DNA of 64,000 bases from Bacteroides ihuae (GCF_900104585.1 NZ_FNVX01000005.1:1178001-1242000), one strand, 5' to 3'. Positions 26,025 through 35,512 are shown, numbered from the stretch's first letter. Notes: generated by a model not told the origin, from the sequence alone. A program made the numbers and translations.

Positions 26025-26768
26025 TTACTTGGAGTAACCATACTTTTCCCACAAGCTGTCGCAACTGTTACCAAGTATGTATTTCATAAATTTTTCGGCA
26101 GCAAGGTTTCGCACAGGCTTCTTTATCAACACACACGCTTGCTCAATCGGAGAATACAGATTCTGGGGTATCACATAACATTTGCCCTTGCCAGCCATCT
26201 CAGGAGCCATAGCCAGAGAAAGAGCAATGAAGCCCACTTCTACATTTCCCGTGAAAGCATATTGAGCAGTTGCCGAGATATTATCTCCATATACGATCTT
26301 TGTATTAAAGCTATCAAATAGTCCTTGCTTTTTAAGCAACTCCACAGCCCTGTCGCCATAAGGCGCTGTTTCAGGTTTAGCAATACCAATGCGCTTTACT
26401 GCACTTTCTTTAAGTACTCCTATTCCTTTATTTACATCAATAGTAGAACTCCATAAAGCAAGTTTCCCATAAGCATAAGTCGAGACCTTGCCATAAGTAA
26501 CTCCTTTCCCTTGCAATTTTAAAGGAAAATTTTTATCGGCAGCCATAAAAAAGTCATATGCAGCACCATTTAATATCTGCTGAACCAAGCTTCCAGAACT
26601 TCCAAACGTAACCTCTATTTTCACTGATGGATTTTCTTTCTCATATTTAGCTTTTATCTCAGTGAAAACACTTCTTAAATTGGCTGCTGCTGCAACCGTT
26701 ACAACTTTTTGCGCGCAGATCGTTACGCTTATCAGCATAAAGGCGATCAATAAAAAAAAAATTCTCAT
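26025..26768 (-). CDS. modA: Molybdate-binding periplasmic protein
   Basis: The 247-residue protein has a signal peptide ending near residue 19, then VVTVAAAANLRSVFTEIKAK and FGSSGSLVQQI, which match ModA oxyanion-binding loops. KPETAPYGDRAVELL is a further hallmark. It captures molybdate for ModBC, whose genes are far away at the end of the nif operon. It follows the porin gene by eight bases, forming a two-gene unit ended by the hairpin at 25837-25862. Confidence 0.92.
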   Translation of the reverse strand: MRIFFLLIAFMLISVTICAQKVVTVAAAANLRSVFTEIKAKYEKENPSVKIEVTFGSSGSLVQQILNGAAYDFFMAADKNFPLKLQGKGVTYGKVSTYAYGKLALWSSTIDVNKGIGVLKESAVKRIGIAKPETAPYGDRAVELLKKQGLFDSFNTKIVYGDNISATAQYAFTGNVEVGFIALSLAMAPEMAGKGKCYVIPQNLYSPIEQACVLIKKPVRNLAAEKFMKYILGNSCDSLWEKYGYSK

Positions 26769-26776
26769 ACTCTATA

Positions 26777-28105
26777 TTATAATTTGATTTTGAAAGCTTC
26801 TGGTTTAATAGTCAACGAAACATATGCCCAGTTTGGGGTACGAGATTTCGCATCAGCCGATTTCAGCTTCAGGTAACGACTATTATCCGACAAGAAATAG
26901 GTACTCCATCCACCTTCTACTGCAACGGAGCTATTCATTTTATAAGATAATTTTAAATCAAGGTCAGAGCCAAGCGATTTGCCATGCTTTTCATTACTAT
27001 ATTCCAATTCTTTAGCTGTCTTGAATACATGACACTGAACGTCATAAGATAATTTCGGAGTTAGTTTCCCTGAAATCCCAGCATAAGTGTCCATCAGTCC
27101 GGCAGTGGGTAAGGAAGCCGTCCAATAATCCATACTACCATTAAAACTATGTGGACCTCCATATAACCAATTGAATGTCTTGCTCTTTGTCGCATCTTTG
27201 CCATCATCTCCAGAGTATAAGTCAACACCCAGAGTCGCTTTAATTGCTGGATGAAAAGAATAGTTGGCTTTCAGAGCAAACAATGAAGCATTCAGATCTT
27301 TGGTTGCTGTAGTCTTTCCAAATTGGAAATAAGCCGTAGCGAGAAAATCAAACGGACATCCTTTTTCCAGAAATTTAAGATTACCTCCTGTGGTATACCG
27401 ATGATACATGTCTACCTTTGAGCTATACGTTGTAGTACCATCAGCGTTCGTTGTCTTATCCTGAATACCTTCATCTAACAAGGTAGCCGATAGAAGTAAT
27501 CCCTCTGAAAGCTTTTTAGACATCCATAGCAATCCCATGTATCTGTAAGTAGCAAGTCCCGAATAAACAGTTTCCTTTGATATCGCCTTATCATTATTAT
27601 AAGCAAAAGCCAAATGCCCGGCGAAACTATCATCCAGTTGATATTTGAATAACACAGCATCGTGTGCCTTTCCCGTATTACTCCAATTAGAAGCAGAGAA
27701 TAAACGATTATCATCATATGCAAGTGTTTGCCTACCAATAGTGACAGTACCTCCGGGTATTAAAACAACTTCAGCCCATGCCTCATAAACTGATAATGCT
27801 CCTGACGAAGCTGCAGCTTCTGAAGTAATGGAACTTTCGCCAAAAGTACGCGCATCCTGAAGAGTCAGATGAGTTTTTACATAAGCATTTTTAAATTCAA
27901 ACCCCAACCTAGTGCGCTGCAACATAAAGCCACCCGGACTTACAGCATCTGTTATAGGAGTGCTATAGCCACTACGATACTCTGCTCTGGGTCTTAACTC
28001 TGCATTAATGCTCAATTCCTGAGCTTCGGCAACCGTTGTTGCAATAAACAATAACGATACAGCAATAATAACTTTGTCCGTTTTACTTTTTCTAAACCAT
28101 TTCAT
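26777..28105 (-). CDS. Outer-membrane porin (alginate-export-like), likely for oxyanions
   Basis: The 442-residue protein has a signal peptide (cleavage near AEAQ) and many alternating amphipathic strands ending in an aromatic-rich terminal strand (NWAYVSLTIKPEAFKIKL), typical of outer-membrane barrels. ELSINAELRPRAEYRSGY and FMLQRTRLGFEFK resemble the alginate-export porin family. Coupling with modA and the ModE-type gene suggests it lets molybdate cross the outer membrane. The substrate is inference. Confidence 0.75.
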   Translation of the reverse strand: MKWFRKSKTDKVIIAVSLLFIATTVAEAQELSINAELRPRAEYRSGYSTPITDAVSPGGFMLQRTRLGFEFKNAYVKTHLTLQDARTFGESSITSEAAASSGALSVYEAWAEVVLIPGGTVTIGRQTLAYDDNRLFSASNWSNTGKAHDAVLFKYQLDDSFAGHLAFAYNNDKAISKETVYSGLATYRYMGLLWMSKKLSEGLLLSATLLDEGIQDKTTNADGTTTYSSKVDMYHRYTTGGNLKFLEKGCPFDFLATAYFQFGKTTATKDLNASLFALKANYSFHPAIKATLGVDLYSGDDGKDATKSKTFNWLYGGPHSFNGSMDYWTASLPTAGLMDTYAGISGKLTPKLSYDVQCHVFKTAKELEYSNEKHGKSLGSDLDLKLSYKMNSSVAVEGGWSTYFLSDNSRYLKLKSADAKSRTPNWAYVSLTIKPEAFKIKL

Positions 28106-28147
28106 GTTTACTCTTTTTAATTAATATCTATTATTCAACTTCTACTC

Positions 28148-28170
28148 CGTTATCTGTGTTTTGGATAACG
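28148..28170 (-). promoter_or_regulatory. Palindromic operator candidate of the porin-modA unit
   Basis: CGTTATC and GATAACG are perfect inverted arms separated by nine bases, 43 bases upstream of the porin start. The outer CGTTAT/ATAACG arms recall ModE boxes as remembered from enterobacteria, and a ModE-type gene is next door. Confidence 0.5.
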
Positions 28171-28178
28171 TTTTTGCT

Positions 28179-28205
28179 TAAAAAAGCCAGTTTCACTATC
28201 TGGCT
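28179..28205 (-). terminator. Terminator of the ModE-type gene
   Basis: Arms AGCCAG (28185-28190) and CTGGCT (28200-28205) are followed on the minus strand by six T residues, 36 bases after the ModE-type stop codon. Confidence 0.6.
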
Positions 28206-28240
28206 AGCATAACTCATATACATTATTATAGAATAGTTTG

Positions 28241-28597
28241 CTAAAACAAGCAGGAATCTAAATCTTGATTTAAGAGATTCATTTCTTCAGAGAATTGCTG
28301 CGCTTTTTTCTCATAGAGACGAATTAATTCTTCACCATAAGCCCCCACCAAGCACCCTCCCCCATCCTTTCCTCCTTTTTTGCGAATCAATATGGGTATA
28401 GGCGACAAACGATTCATCGTGTCAGCCACCGTCCATGCTTGTTGATAAGATATTTTACACCTTTTTGCAGCTGCATTGATGGAACCCTCTGTAATTAAAG
28501 CTTTTAGCAACAGATATTGCGTGTGTCCAAAAAACAACTCATCGTCTTTATAAATTGCAAATGCTCCTTTTATGTCGAATGTTTGTTTATCCCTCAT
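28241..28597 (-). CDS. ModE-type winged-helix regulator without molybdate-binding domain
   Basis: The 118-residue protein matches the N-terminal winged-helix domain of ModE: GHTQYLLLKALITEGSINAA followed by KRCKISYQQAWTVADTMNRL and the KGGKDGGG wing. The C-terminal Mop (TOBE) repeats of full ModE are absent; a separate molbindin at 31.6 kb may supply molybdate sensing, though this is speculative. It likely represses or tunes the adjacent porin-modA unit and perhaps nifA, from which it is divergently transcribed. Confidence 0.85.
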   Translation of the reverse strand: MRDKQTFDIKGAFAIYKDDELFFGHTQYLLLKALITEGSINAAAKRCKISYQQAWTVADTMNRLSPIPILIRKKGGKDGGGCLVGAYGEELIRLYEKKAQQFSEEMNLLNQDLDSCLF

Positions 28598-28900
28598 AAG
28601 CTGTCTCTGAATATTTTTACCACAAGCTGACGCTACAGACTATCAATGAGTGTGCCAGAAACATAAAGCATTGATTTATAGATATTTGAATATGTTCTGA
28701 CAATATTGAATCTTACAATTATGTATTTTCAATACGTTTTCATTACTTTTATGTTACGTAGCTGTACACACAATGATCACCATAAAGCATTATTTTAATC
28801 AAAAAAGTTATTATACTAACATTATAGTATCTATTTAATGCAATAATAAAAAATAAACGTTATATTTGCGCAGTTACTGTAATGTAAAAAACTTAATGTT
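28598..28900. promoter_or_regulatory. Divergent control region between the ModE-type gene and nifA
   Basis: The 303-base AT-rich gap holds the shared 14-mer CTTACAATTATGTA at 28712-28725. This is flanked by TATTGAA (28704-28710) and TTCAATA (28728-28734), forming a larger inverted repeat. A -7 element TATATTTG at 28861-28868 points to nifA, 32 bases before its ATG. No gene is seen. Confidence 0.55.
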
Positions 28901-30475
28901 ATGGCTATGCTTCGAACATGCCCGATGTGCGAACAAGATTGCGAAGCTAAACAGGAGTTGGATTTCCTTATGCAAATAGGAAATGAACTATCAAAAGGCA
29001 GTATAGATCTTAACAGTACGATCAGGCTTCTCAAAAGACAATTAAATGCAACCTGCGTTATCCTTACTCTAATTAATCATAATACAAACAAATTGTTTGT
29101 AGAAGAATCTTATGGACCTCTCGATCAAGACTTCAGTAAATTGACGTATGAACTTGGCGAAGGGATTATCGGACGCGTTGTGCAGAGTGGCGAACCGAAA
29201 GTGATCCGCAGTATAGCTGAATCGAAAGAATTCCTCAATAAACTTCATTTTCCGCTGAAGGCTAATGATAAAGATATCTCTTTTATCTGCATTCCGGTTA
29301 AAGAGAAAGGAAAAGTCATTGGTGCTCTGAGTGTACACAAAGTCTATTTTGGTGCACCCGACTTTAAAAACAATGTCCAATTGCTTACTATCATTAGTTC
29401 AATGATAGCGCGCACAGCACGCAGAAGATATGAATCGCGTGAAGAAATAGACTCTCTTAAAAAGGAAAACAGCCAATTGAGAAAAGCGATCAGCGAGCAA
29501 TCTTACCCTAACATCGAAGGAAACTCGAGTAAACTGAAAGAGGTCTTCTCGCTCATTCAGAGTGTTTCACCGACTAACACCACAGTGTTAATTCGTGGAG
29601 AAAGTGGTGTAGGTAAAGAACTGATTGCCGACGCTATACATTATAATAGTACGCGCAAAGGCAAAGCGTATATCAAAGTAAACTGTGCCGCTTTGCCCGA
29701 AGGTCTTATTGAAAGTGAACTTTTCGGTCATGAGAGAGGAGCCTTTACCGGTGCCGACTCTCAACGGATAGGTCGTTTTGAGGCTGCTCATGGCGGCACT
29801 ATCTTCCTTGATGAGTTTGGTGATATACCGGCCAATGTACAAGTGAAGTTACTCAGAGTTATTCAGCAACGGGAAATAGAGCGACTGGGAAGTACCAGGC
29901 CGATTAAGATTGACGTGAGAATAATTTGTGCTACTAATAAAAATCTCGAAAAACTAATTGAGGATGCGAAGTTCCGCGAAGACCTATACTATCGCATCAA
30001 TGTATTCCCCGTTTATATACCGCCACTACGCGAACGCTTACACGACATACCAGCTTTGGCCGATCATTTCATCGCCAAGTTCAATGAGAAAAACGGGCGA
30101 AACGTAAAACGACTCACTGCATCGGCCATCGATTGCCTCATGGTTTATCACTGGCCGGGAAACATTCGTGAGCTAGAGAATTGCATAGAGCGAGCTTGCA
30201 TCTTGAGTACGGACGATGTGGTTCACACCAACAATCTACCGCCTAGCCTGCAAAATGCCATATCAAGCCAAACAAAGTCGCACGGCACGCTGGATACTAT
30301 TCTTGATAAAATAGAGAAACAAGTAATACAAGATACATTACTCTCTACGAACGGGAATCTAGTGAAAGCTGCCACGCAACTAGGCATAACTGAAAGAATA
30401 ATGGGACTTAGAATACGCAAGTATGACATTGATCCTAAACGATTTAAATATAATAATAATGCAAGTCAAGATTGA
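28901..30475 (+). CDS. nifA: Nif-specific sigma-54 activator NifA
   Basis: The 524-residue protein has an N-terminal cysteine cluster (CPMCEQDC, residues 7-14) and a GAF domain at about 20-180. The AAA+ domain (about 205-435) includes Walker [15 protein letters not shown] for sigma-54 contact, and IFLDEFGD. The C-terminal helix-turn-helix includes [19 protein letters not shown]. It should activate nifH and perhaps other promoters. It is transcribed away from the ModE-type gene from a housekeeping-type promoter. Confidence 0.93.
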   Translation: MAMLRTCPMCEQDCEAKQELDFLMQIGNELSKGSIDLNSTIRLLKRQLNATCVILTLINHNTNKLFVEESYGPLDQDFSKLTYELGEGIIGRVVQSGEPKVIRSIAESKEFLNKLHFPLKANDKDISFICIPVKEKGKVIGALSVHKVYFGAPDFKNNVQLLTIISSMIARTARRRYESREEIDSLKKENSQLRKAISEQSYPNIEGNSSKLKEVFSLIQSVSPTNTTVLIRGESGVGKELIADAIHYNSTRKGKAYIKVNCAALPEGLIESELFGHERGAFTGADSQRIGRFEAAHGGTIFLDEFGDIPANVQVKLLRVIQQREIERLGSTRPIKIDVRIICATNKNLEKLIEDAKFREDLYYRINVFPVYIPPLRERLHDIPALADHFIAKFNEKNGRNVKRLTASAIDCLMVYHWPGNIRELENCIERACILSTDDVVHTNNLPPSLQNAISSQTKSHGTLDTILDKIEKQVIQDTLLSTNGNLVKAATQLGITERIMGLRIRKYDIDPKRFKYNNNASQD

Positions 30476-30941
30476 ACAACCTGATTTAGAAATATGCGAT
30501 TTCACTGACCCGAAGCATTGTGCTGCTTTGTGCGATCTTATCAATGAATATATAGCCGATCCTATGGGTGGTGGCACTCCGATCACAGAGAAGCAAAAGC
30601 TTTATTTGCTAGATGGCTTGGAATCACATCCTACTGCCATAGTGCTGTTTGTATTAAGCGAAGGTTGCATTGCCGGAGTGATAAATGCCTTTATGAACTT
30701 TTCTACTTTCAAGTGCAAACCGATGATTAATATTCATGATGTTTTCGTAAGCAAAGATCATAGAGGGAAAGGTTTGGGGAGAAAATTAATACAAGGTATA
30801 GCCGAAATAGCTCGTAACAATGGTTGTGGAAAGATGACTCTCGAAGTGCGCAAAGATAATGATGCAGCTCAGAGCCTTTACCATTCCGAAGGTTTCGAGG
30901 AAGGAGACACACCGATGTTTTTTTGGACAAAACAACTTTAA
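30459..30941 (+). CDS. GNAT-family N-acetyltransferase overlapping nifA
   Basis: The ATG at 30459 overlaps the end of nifA by 17 bases and gives 160 residues. The acetyl-CoA loop [20 protein letters not shown], and [20 protein letters not shown] with YHSEGF, define a GNAT fold. The substrate is unknown. Coupling to nifA suggests a role linked to nitrogen fixation, perhaps protein or small-molecule acetylation, but this is inference. Confidence 0.8.
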   Translation: MQVKIEQPDLEICDFTDPKHCAALCDLINEYIADPMGGGTPITEKQKLYLLDGLESHPTAIVLFVLSEGCIAGVINAFMNFSTFKCKPMINIHDVFVSKDHRGKGLGRKLIQGIAEIARNNGCGKMTLEVRKDNDAAQSLYHSEGFEEGDTPMFFWTKQL

Positions 30942-30953
30942 ATAAGTAAACGT

Positions 30954-31370
30954 ATGAATGATTCTTATTGGGAAGACCACGCCAGAGGTATTTTTGCTGA
31001 AGCAAAAGGGTTTATGAAACCCTTAAAAGGGCATTTAATAAAAAAGAGCCGGTTTGATAATGTCCTACTCTTTAATCTCTCTGTTTTAAGTTTCGAGAAG
31101 ATGTTTGTAGCCTTATTGGCTTATTATGAAATTGAAGCATTGAATCATACTCCGTTGGCATTGTTTAAAGAAGCTCGCGATATAGATAATGGGCTTACAG
31201 ATGAGATGAAACTGACAGCCAGACTCATTGCATCACACGAATCCATTTGTTCGTTAGATGACAAAGGGTACATCACTCCTACCGACGAAGAACTATGTGA
31301 AATAATTAAAGGACTTGTGTTGATGTCTGATTTCATCGCCGGAAGAATTGAAGCGAAGGAAACAGTATAA
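30954..31370 (+). CDS. Helical protein of unknown function downstream of nifA
   Basis: The 138-residue all-helical protein (FAEAKGFMKPLKGHLIKKSR, FEKMFVALLAYYEIEALNHT, TARLIASHESICSLDD) looks like a HEPN-type or four-helix-bundle protein. The catalytic RxxxxH motif of nuclease HEPNs is not evident. It follows the GNAT gene by 12 bases and ends the nifA transcription unit. Confidence 0.6.
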   Translation: MNDSYWEDHARGIFAEAKGFMKPLKGHLIKKSRFDNVLLFNLSVLSFEKMFVALLAYYEIEALNHTPLALFKEARDIDNGLTDEMKLTARLIASHESICSLDDKGYITPTDEELCEIIKGLVLMSDFIAGRIEAKETV

Positions 31371-31490
31371 CGATATTTACTTTGAATCTATTGAATAATC
31401 TCTAAAAAAACGTGAATTAAATGACCATAAGCTATCTAGCATGCCATGTGACTAATTAAGCAAAAACACAATAGCTTATCGTAGAAAAAG

Positions 31491-31540
31491 AAAGAGGACT
31501 ACCAAAATAGATGTAACATCTATAAGGTAAGTCCTCTTTT
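31491..31540. terminator. Bidirectional terminator between the nifA unit and the molbindin gene
   Basis: The outer arms AAGAGGACT...AGTCCTCTT enclose the inner arms ATAGATGT/ACATCTAT, giving one long hairpin. T-rich ends lie on both strands between convergent genes. Confidence 0.75.
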
Positions 31541-31568
31541 TAACTATAAAAGGGTGAAAGAATGATCT

Positions 31569-31775
31569 TTAAATAGCAATCATAACTTCGGTAGATTTTA
31601 TGACAGCAAATGCATCATCACCTACCTTCAAATCCAATTCTTTAATACTGTCCATAGTAATCACAGAAACGATCTCATTTCCTCCTCCAATATCCAACCG
31701 AACTTTTGCAGTAACAATACCGGAAGTTATATCCACTATTTTACCTTTCAAACAGTTTCTTGCACTAATTTTCAT
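31569..31775 (-). CDS. Molbindin (single Mop/TOBE domain)
   Basis: From the ATG at 31775, preceded by a strong AGGAGG site, the product has 68 residues. SARNCLKGKIVDITSGIVTA and the end GDDAFAVIKSTEVMIAI are the molybdate-binding Mop domain. Molbindins form hexamers that store or buffer molybdate in the cytoplasm. It supplies the domain missing from the local ModC and ModE-type proteins. The longer frame from 31856 is rejected because the ribosome site decides the start. Confidence 0.88.
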   Translation of the reverse strand: MKISARNCLKGKIVDITSGIVTAKVRLDIGGGNEIVSVITMDSIKELDLKVGDDAFAVIKSTEVMIAI

Positions 31776-31943
31776 ATTTCCTCCTACTTTTAAGTATTTA
31801 ACAACGCTCATTGTAATACAAAAGACATGCCAATAACATTGCAAGCTGATTATCAATTAGTTGTCAATTTACCATAGAGTAAATCATTCATTTATGTAAG
31901 CACAGATGAGTAAATAAACAAATATATAGGATTTATTCAGGGC

Positions 31944-32918
31944 TTATCGAAAGGTATAAAGAATAAGGATTTGTACAATGAGAACCATTAACAATTCAGA
32001 TAAATGATTGATGAGCACGGCTTTCTTCATATCAACTGTAGTAAGAGGGCGATCATTAGTACCTATATGAGGTTTGTACACTAACTTTCCGAAATAGTAA
32101 TGCGAACCACCAAAACGACAATCGAGTATGCCTGCCAGAGCAGCTTCCGGATAGCCTGAGTTTGGACTGGCATGACTTGCTCCGTGTTGCTTTACAAATG
32201 CCAATAACGGTAATATCGGAAAATGTCCACTCATCAAAATCATCAGGAAAGCTGTGATGCGAGCGGGAATGTAATTGGCTACATCGTCCATACGCGCAGC
32301 TATCCGACCAAACTGTAGATATCGTTCATCCTTGTATCCAATCATCGAATCGAGCGTATTTATCATTTTATAGGCAAACATGCCTGGTACTCCCAACAAT
32401 AAATACCAAAAGAGTGGAGCTATCACGCCGTCACTCAGATTTTCAGCCAGAGTTTCGAGCGCAGCGGTACGCACTTCCTGTTCAGTCAGCTCCTCTGTAT
32501 TGCGCCCTACAATACGGGCAACTTGCTTTCTGCCTTCATCCAATGAATGATCTAATGCCACGAACACCATTCTGACCTCTTTAATAAGCGTAGTACCTGC
32601 CAAACAATAGAATACTGATACGGCAGCTACGCCCCATGCCAAATATGCATTAATGCTCATCGCCACCTTCATGAGTAGATAAGCAAGGAAATAAGTAAGA
32701 AGAAGCAATGTTATAGCTAACACAGCCCCTTTTAATATCCGACGACGACCTTTGTTGAAGTTTCTTTCTCCCCAAGCTATCAGTTTGCCAAAAGCCACTA
32801 CCGGATGAGGTAAAAAGCCAGGGTCGCCCAGTAACTTATCGAGAATCCACCCTGTGGAAACGGCAAACAAGCTTCCCCATGAGGCATATAAGAAAAGATA
32901 AAATGCAGAAGGTTCCAT
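31944..32918 (-). CDS. cbiB: Adenosylcobinamide-phosphate synthase
   Basis: This 324-residue membrane protein includes DKLLGDPGFLPHPVVAFGKL and YKMINTLDSMIGYKDERYLQ, both hallmarks of CbiB/CobD of the B12 pathway. It attaches aminopropanol phosphate to adenosylcobyric acid. It is the last gene of the leftward cobQ-cobD-cbiB set, 88 bases behind the aminotransferase-like gene. Confidence 0.93.
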   Translation of the reverse strand: MEPSAFYLFLYASWGSLFAVSTGWILDKLLGDPGFLPHPVVAFGKLIAWGERNFNKGRRRILKGAVLAITLLLLTYFLAYLLMKVAMSINAYLAWGVAAVSVFYCLAGTTLIKEVRMVFVALDHSLDEGRKQVARIVGRNTEELTEQEVRTAALETLAENLSDGVIAPLFWYLLLGVPGMFAYKMINTLDSMIGYKDERYLQFGRIAARMDDVANYIPARITAFLMILMSGHFPILPLLAFVKQHGASHASPNSGYPEAALAGILDCRFGGSHYYFGKLVYKPHIGTNDRPLTTVDMKKAVLINHLSELLMVLIVQILILYTFR

Positions 32919-33006
32919 TTCTTTTATTTTTTTGTGTTGTTCAATCTAAGAGTTTACTTAAAGGTACTACCTTTTCTAGAAATACACAGATATTTTATGC
33001 CATTTA

Positions 33007-34026
33007 TCAAACGATCACCGCAAACCATTGTTCAATAGCTCTGACCAATGCATCATTCTCCTCCGGTGTTTGCGCGGCAATACGGAAAAAGCCATCATTC
33101 AATCCTTCAAAGTTTGAAGCATCACGTATCAATATTCCATGCTCGTTGGCCAGATAATCTTTCAGTGCAGCAGCTTTGCCTATGCGAAGCCGAACCAACA
33201 TATAATGCGTATGGGTAGGCCATACATCGAGACAGCCCAGTGAACTGAGTGCTGTAGCAAGCCGTGCTGTCTCGGTCAGATAAGCAGAAATATCCATTGC
33301 ATGCTCAGTATCGTGTTGCAACAGATAACTACCCGCCTCTATTGCCAAAGCATTCACAGACCAAGGCATACGTTGTGCTTTGATATTGGCCAGAAAATCG
33401 GCCGAAGCAGTGATATACCCCAATCTCAGTCCGGGTATGGAGAAACGTTTGGTCATGGAGTGCAGCAAAATCACATTTGGAAAAGCCACAGCTTCGGCAG
33501 CAGTGAAGAGTGGTTGAAGAGTAAAATCCTCATACGATTGATCTATGACGAAACAAACCTGAGGATGTTGCAGAATCAACTTCGATAGCTTCTCTTTGTT
33601 GTGCACCTCTCCTGTAGGATTGTTAGGATTACACAACCATATCAATTGCAAAGTGTCATCCCATTGCTCCAACTCATAAAGAGAGGAAATGCGGTGGCTG
33701 TGCATTCTACATGCGTCGGCATATTCGCTAAATGTAGGCATCCGTATTCCCGATCGGCAACCGGAAAAAGCTTGTGCGATGAGATAGATGGCCTCCGTAG
33801 CACCGTTAGTAACACAAACTTCATCAGCTTGCAAATCGTAAATCTTTGCCAACAAAGCTTCCAAAGAGCGTGGCTCCGGCTCCGGATACGAAGAAATAAC
33901 CCCCAACCGATGGAATAAGTAAGTCTTTAGGCCCGATAAATCGATCCCATAATAAGTGTTCGAACTGAAATTGCTCACAATCTCCCGTTCATAGCTGAAC
34001 GAATCATCGCCGTGCCCGTTAATCAT
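33007..34026 (-). CDS. cobD: L-threonine-O-3-phosphate decarboxylase (PLP, class I fold)
   Basis: The 339-residue protein has the PLP-binding lysine in LLHSMTKRFSIPGLRLGY and the substrate-arginine region near the C-terminus (GFFRIAAQTPEEN). The start HGDDSFSYEREIVSNFSSNT is typical of CobD. It makes aminopropanol phosphate for CbiB. Other histidinol-phosphate-like aminotransferases are similar, but the position between cobQ and cbiB decides. It overlaps the cobQ stop by eight bases. Confidence 0.9.
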   Translation of the reverse strand: MINGHGDDSFSYEREIVSNFSSNTYYGIDLSGLKTYLFHRLGVISSYPEPEPRSLEALLAKIYDLQADEVCVTNGATEAIYLIAQAFSGCRSGIRMPTFSEYADACRMHSHRISSLYELEQWDDTLQLIWLCNPNNPTGEVHNKEKLSKLILQHPQVCFVIDQSYEDFTLQPLFTAAEAVAFPNVILLHSMTKRFSIPGLRLGYITASADFLANIKAQRMPWSVNALAIEAGSYLLQHDTEHAMDISAYLTETARLATALSSLGCLDVWPTHTHYMLVRLRIGKAAALKDYLANEHGILIRDASNFEGLNDGFFRIAAQTPEENDALVRAIEQWFAVIV

Positions 34027-35512
34027 TTCCTTGCATTATTTGATAAATAAGCGGCAGGTTGACATACTTGCGTACGTGGTCGGCCAACTTATCATATTGT
34101 TCTTCTTTAAATGCCTGATAATCAAAAGCCGATTTTTCCATTTTAGAAGCAAAAGGTTGCAATAAGAAATCGATGAAAGCACCATTATCGAGTATACCAT
34201 GAATGTAAGTGCCCATGCATGTCGAATTCATATAATAGCCATCCGTCCTTCCATCCGAAAGAAAGTTCAGAGGTGATATTTGTTCACCCTTCACTACAGA
34301 AGTAAAACCCATATGAATCTCATATCCCCGGCAAATGTCGCTCCCGTCCTTGAAAGTAAACTCTACCTGTTTCGTCACCTTCTCTCCATGCATACTGGTA
34401 GAAACAGGCAACAGTCCCAAACCCGGAAGTCGTTCTATGTCACCTTCCACATGTTCCGGATCGCACACCTCCTGTCCCATTATCTGATACCCTCCGCAGA
34501 TACCCATCACCGTAGCACCTTCGCGGTGTGCCCTTACGATAGCCTGAGCTGCCCCATTGCGGCGCAACTCATACAAGTCGGCCAACGTGCTTTTACTACC
34601 GGGAATCAGAATGATATCAGCTTTCATAATCTCATCCGTGTTATTGGTATAAAACAGATGCACCCGAAGATCCCGTTCCAACACATTGAAATCGGTAAAG
34701 TTAGACAGATGGCGTAGTAACACCACCGCCACATTCACCTTACCTTGCTCAGCCTGCATGCTCTTTGTCTGCAATGCAACAGAGTCTTCCTCTTCAATGT
34801 GAATATCTTTATAATAAGGTACTACCCCAACTACAGGAATATTACACAACTCTTCGAGCATCTTTATTCCCGGTTCAAACAATCGAATATCTCCCCTGAA
34901 CTTATTGATAAGAATTCCTTTGATATGTTTTTTTTCTTCCTCACGTTGTAGCATGATAGAACCATACACACTAGCAAAGACTCCCCCACGGTCAATGTCC
35001 GCTACCAAAATCACATCTGCTCCGGCATGTATCGCCATAGGGAGATTGACCAGATCACTATCACGCAAATTTATTTCCGAGATGCTCCCTGCCCCCTCCA
35101 TTACGATGGGATTATAGTCTTGAGACAGTCGGTCGAAAGCTCCGCAAACCTCCTTTCGTAGTTCTTCCCGTCCCTCTTTCCGAAAATACTCATAAGCGCT
35201 CTGGTTACCAATCGGTTTACCATGCAACACCACCTGAGAAGTATGATCTGATGACGGTTTTAATAATAACGGATTCATATCTGTCCGGCACTCAATCCCC
35301 GCTGCTTCAGCCTGTACCGCCTGTGCCCGCCCTATCTCCAATCCTTCCGGAGTAGCATACGAGTTTAAAGCCATATTCTGCGCCTTGAACGGAGCCGGAT
35401 GATAACCATCCTGACGAAAAATACGGCAGAAGGCAGCAGCAATAATGCTTTTGCCCACATCGCTACCTGTTCCGGCAAACATGACGGGGTGTAATCTTCT
35501 ATTTGGGATCAT
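34019..35512 (-). CDS. cobQ: Cobyric acid synthase
   Basis: The 497-residue protein opens with VMFAGTGSDVGKSIIAAAFC, a P-loop typical of CobQ/CbiP. The glutamine amidotransferase domain follows, with the nucleophile in VMGICGGYQIMG and a catalytic His in GTYIHGILDN. It amidates four side chains of the corrin ring. It is the first gene of the leftward cobalamin set; no riboswitch is visible in its upstream gap. Confidence 0.95.
   Translation of the reverse strand: MIPNRRLHPVMFAGTGSDVGKSIIAAAFCRIFRQDGYHPAPFKAQNMALNSYATPEGLEIGRAQAVQAEAAGIECRTDMNPLLLKPSSDHTSQVVLHGKPIGNQSAYEYFRKEGREELRKEVCGAFDRLSQDYNPIVMEGAGSISEINLRDSDLVNLPMAIHAGADVILVADIDRGGVFASVYGSIMLQREEEKKHIKGILINKFRGDIRLFEPGIKMLEELCNIPVVGVVPYYKDIHIEEEDSVALQTKSMQAEQGKVNVAVVLLRHLSNFTDFNVLERDLRVHLFYTNNTDEIMKADIILIPGSKSTLADLYELRRNGAAQAIVRAHREGATVMGICGGYQIMGQEVCDPEHVEGDIERLPGLGLLPVSTSMHGEKVTKQVEFTFKDGSDICRGYEIHMGFTSVVKGEQISPLNFLSDGRTDGYYMNSTCMGTYIHGILDNGAFIDFLLQPFASKMEKSAFDYQAFKEEQYDKLADHVRKYVNLPLIYQIMQGND

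Noticed and set aside
28176..28195. Sigma-54 promoter TGGCTTTTTTAAGC ahead of the porin gene
   Set aside because: GG and GC are separated by nine bases instead of ten, and the string is explained by the terminator hairpin of the ModE-type gene.
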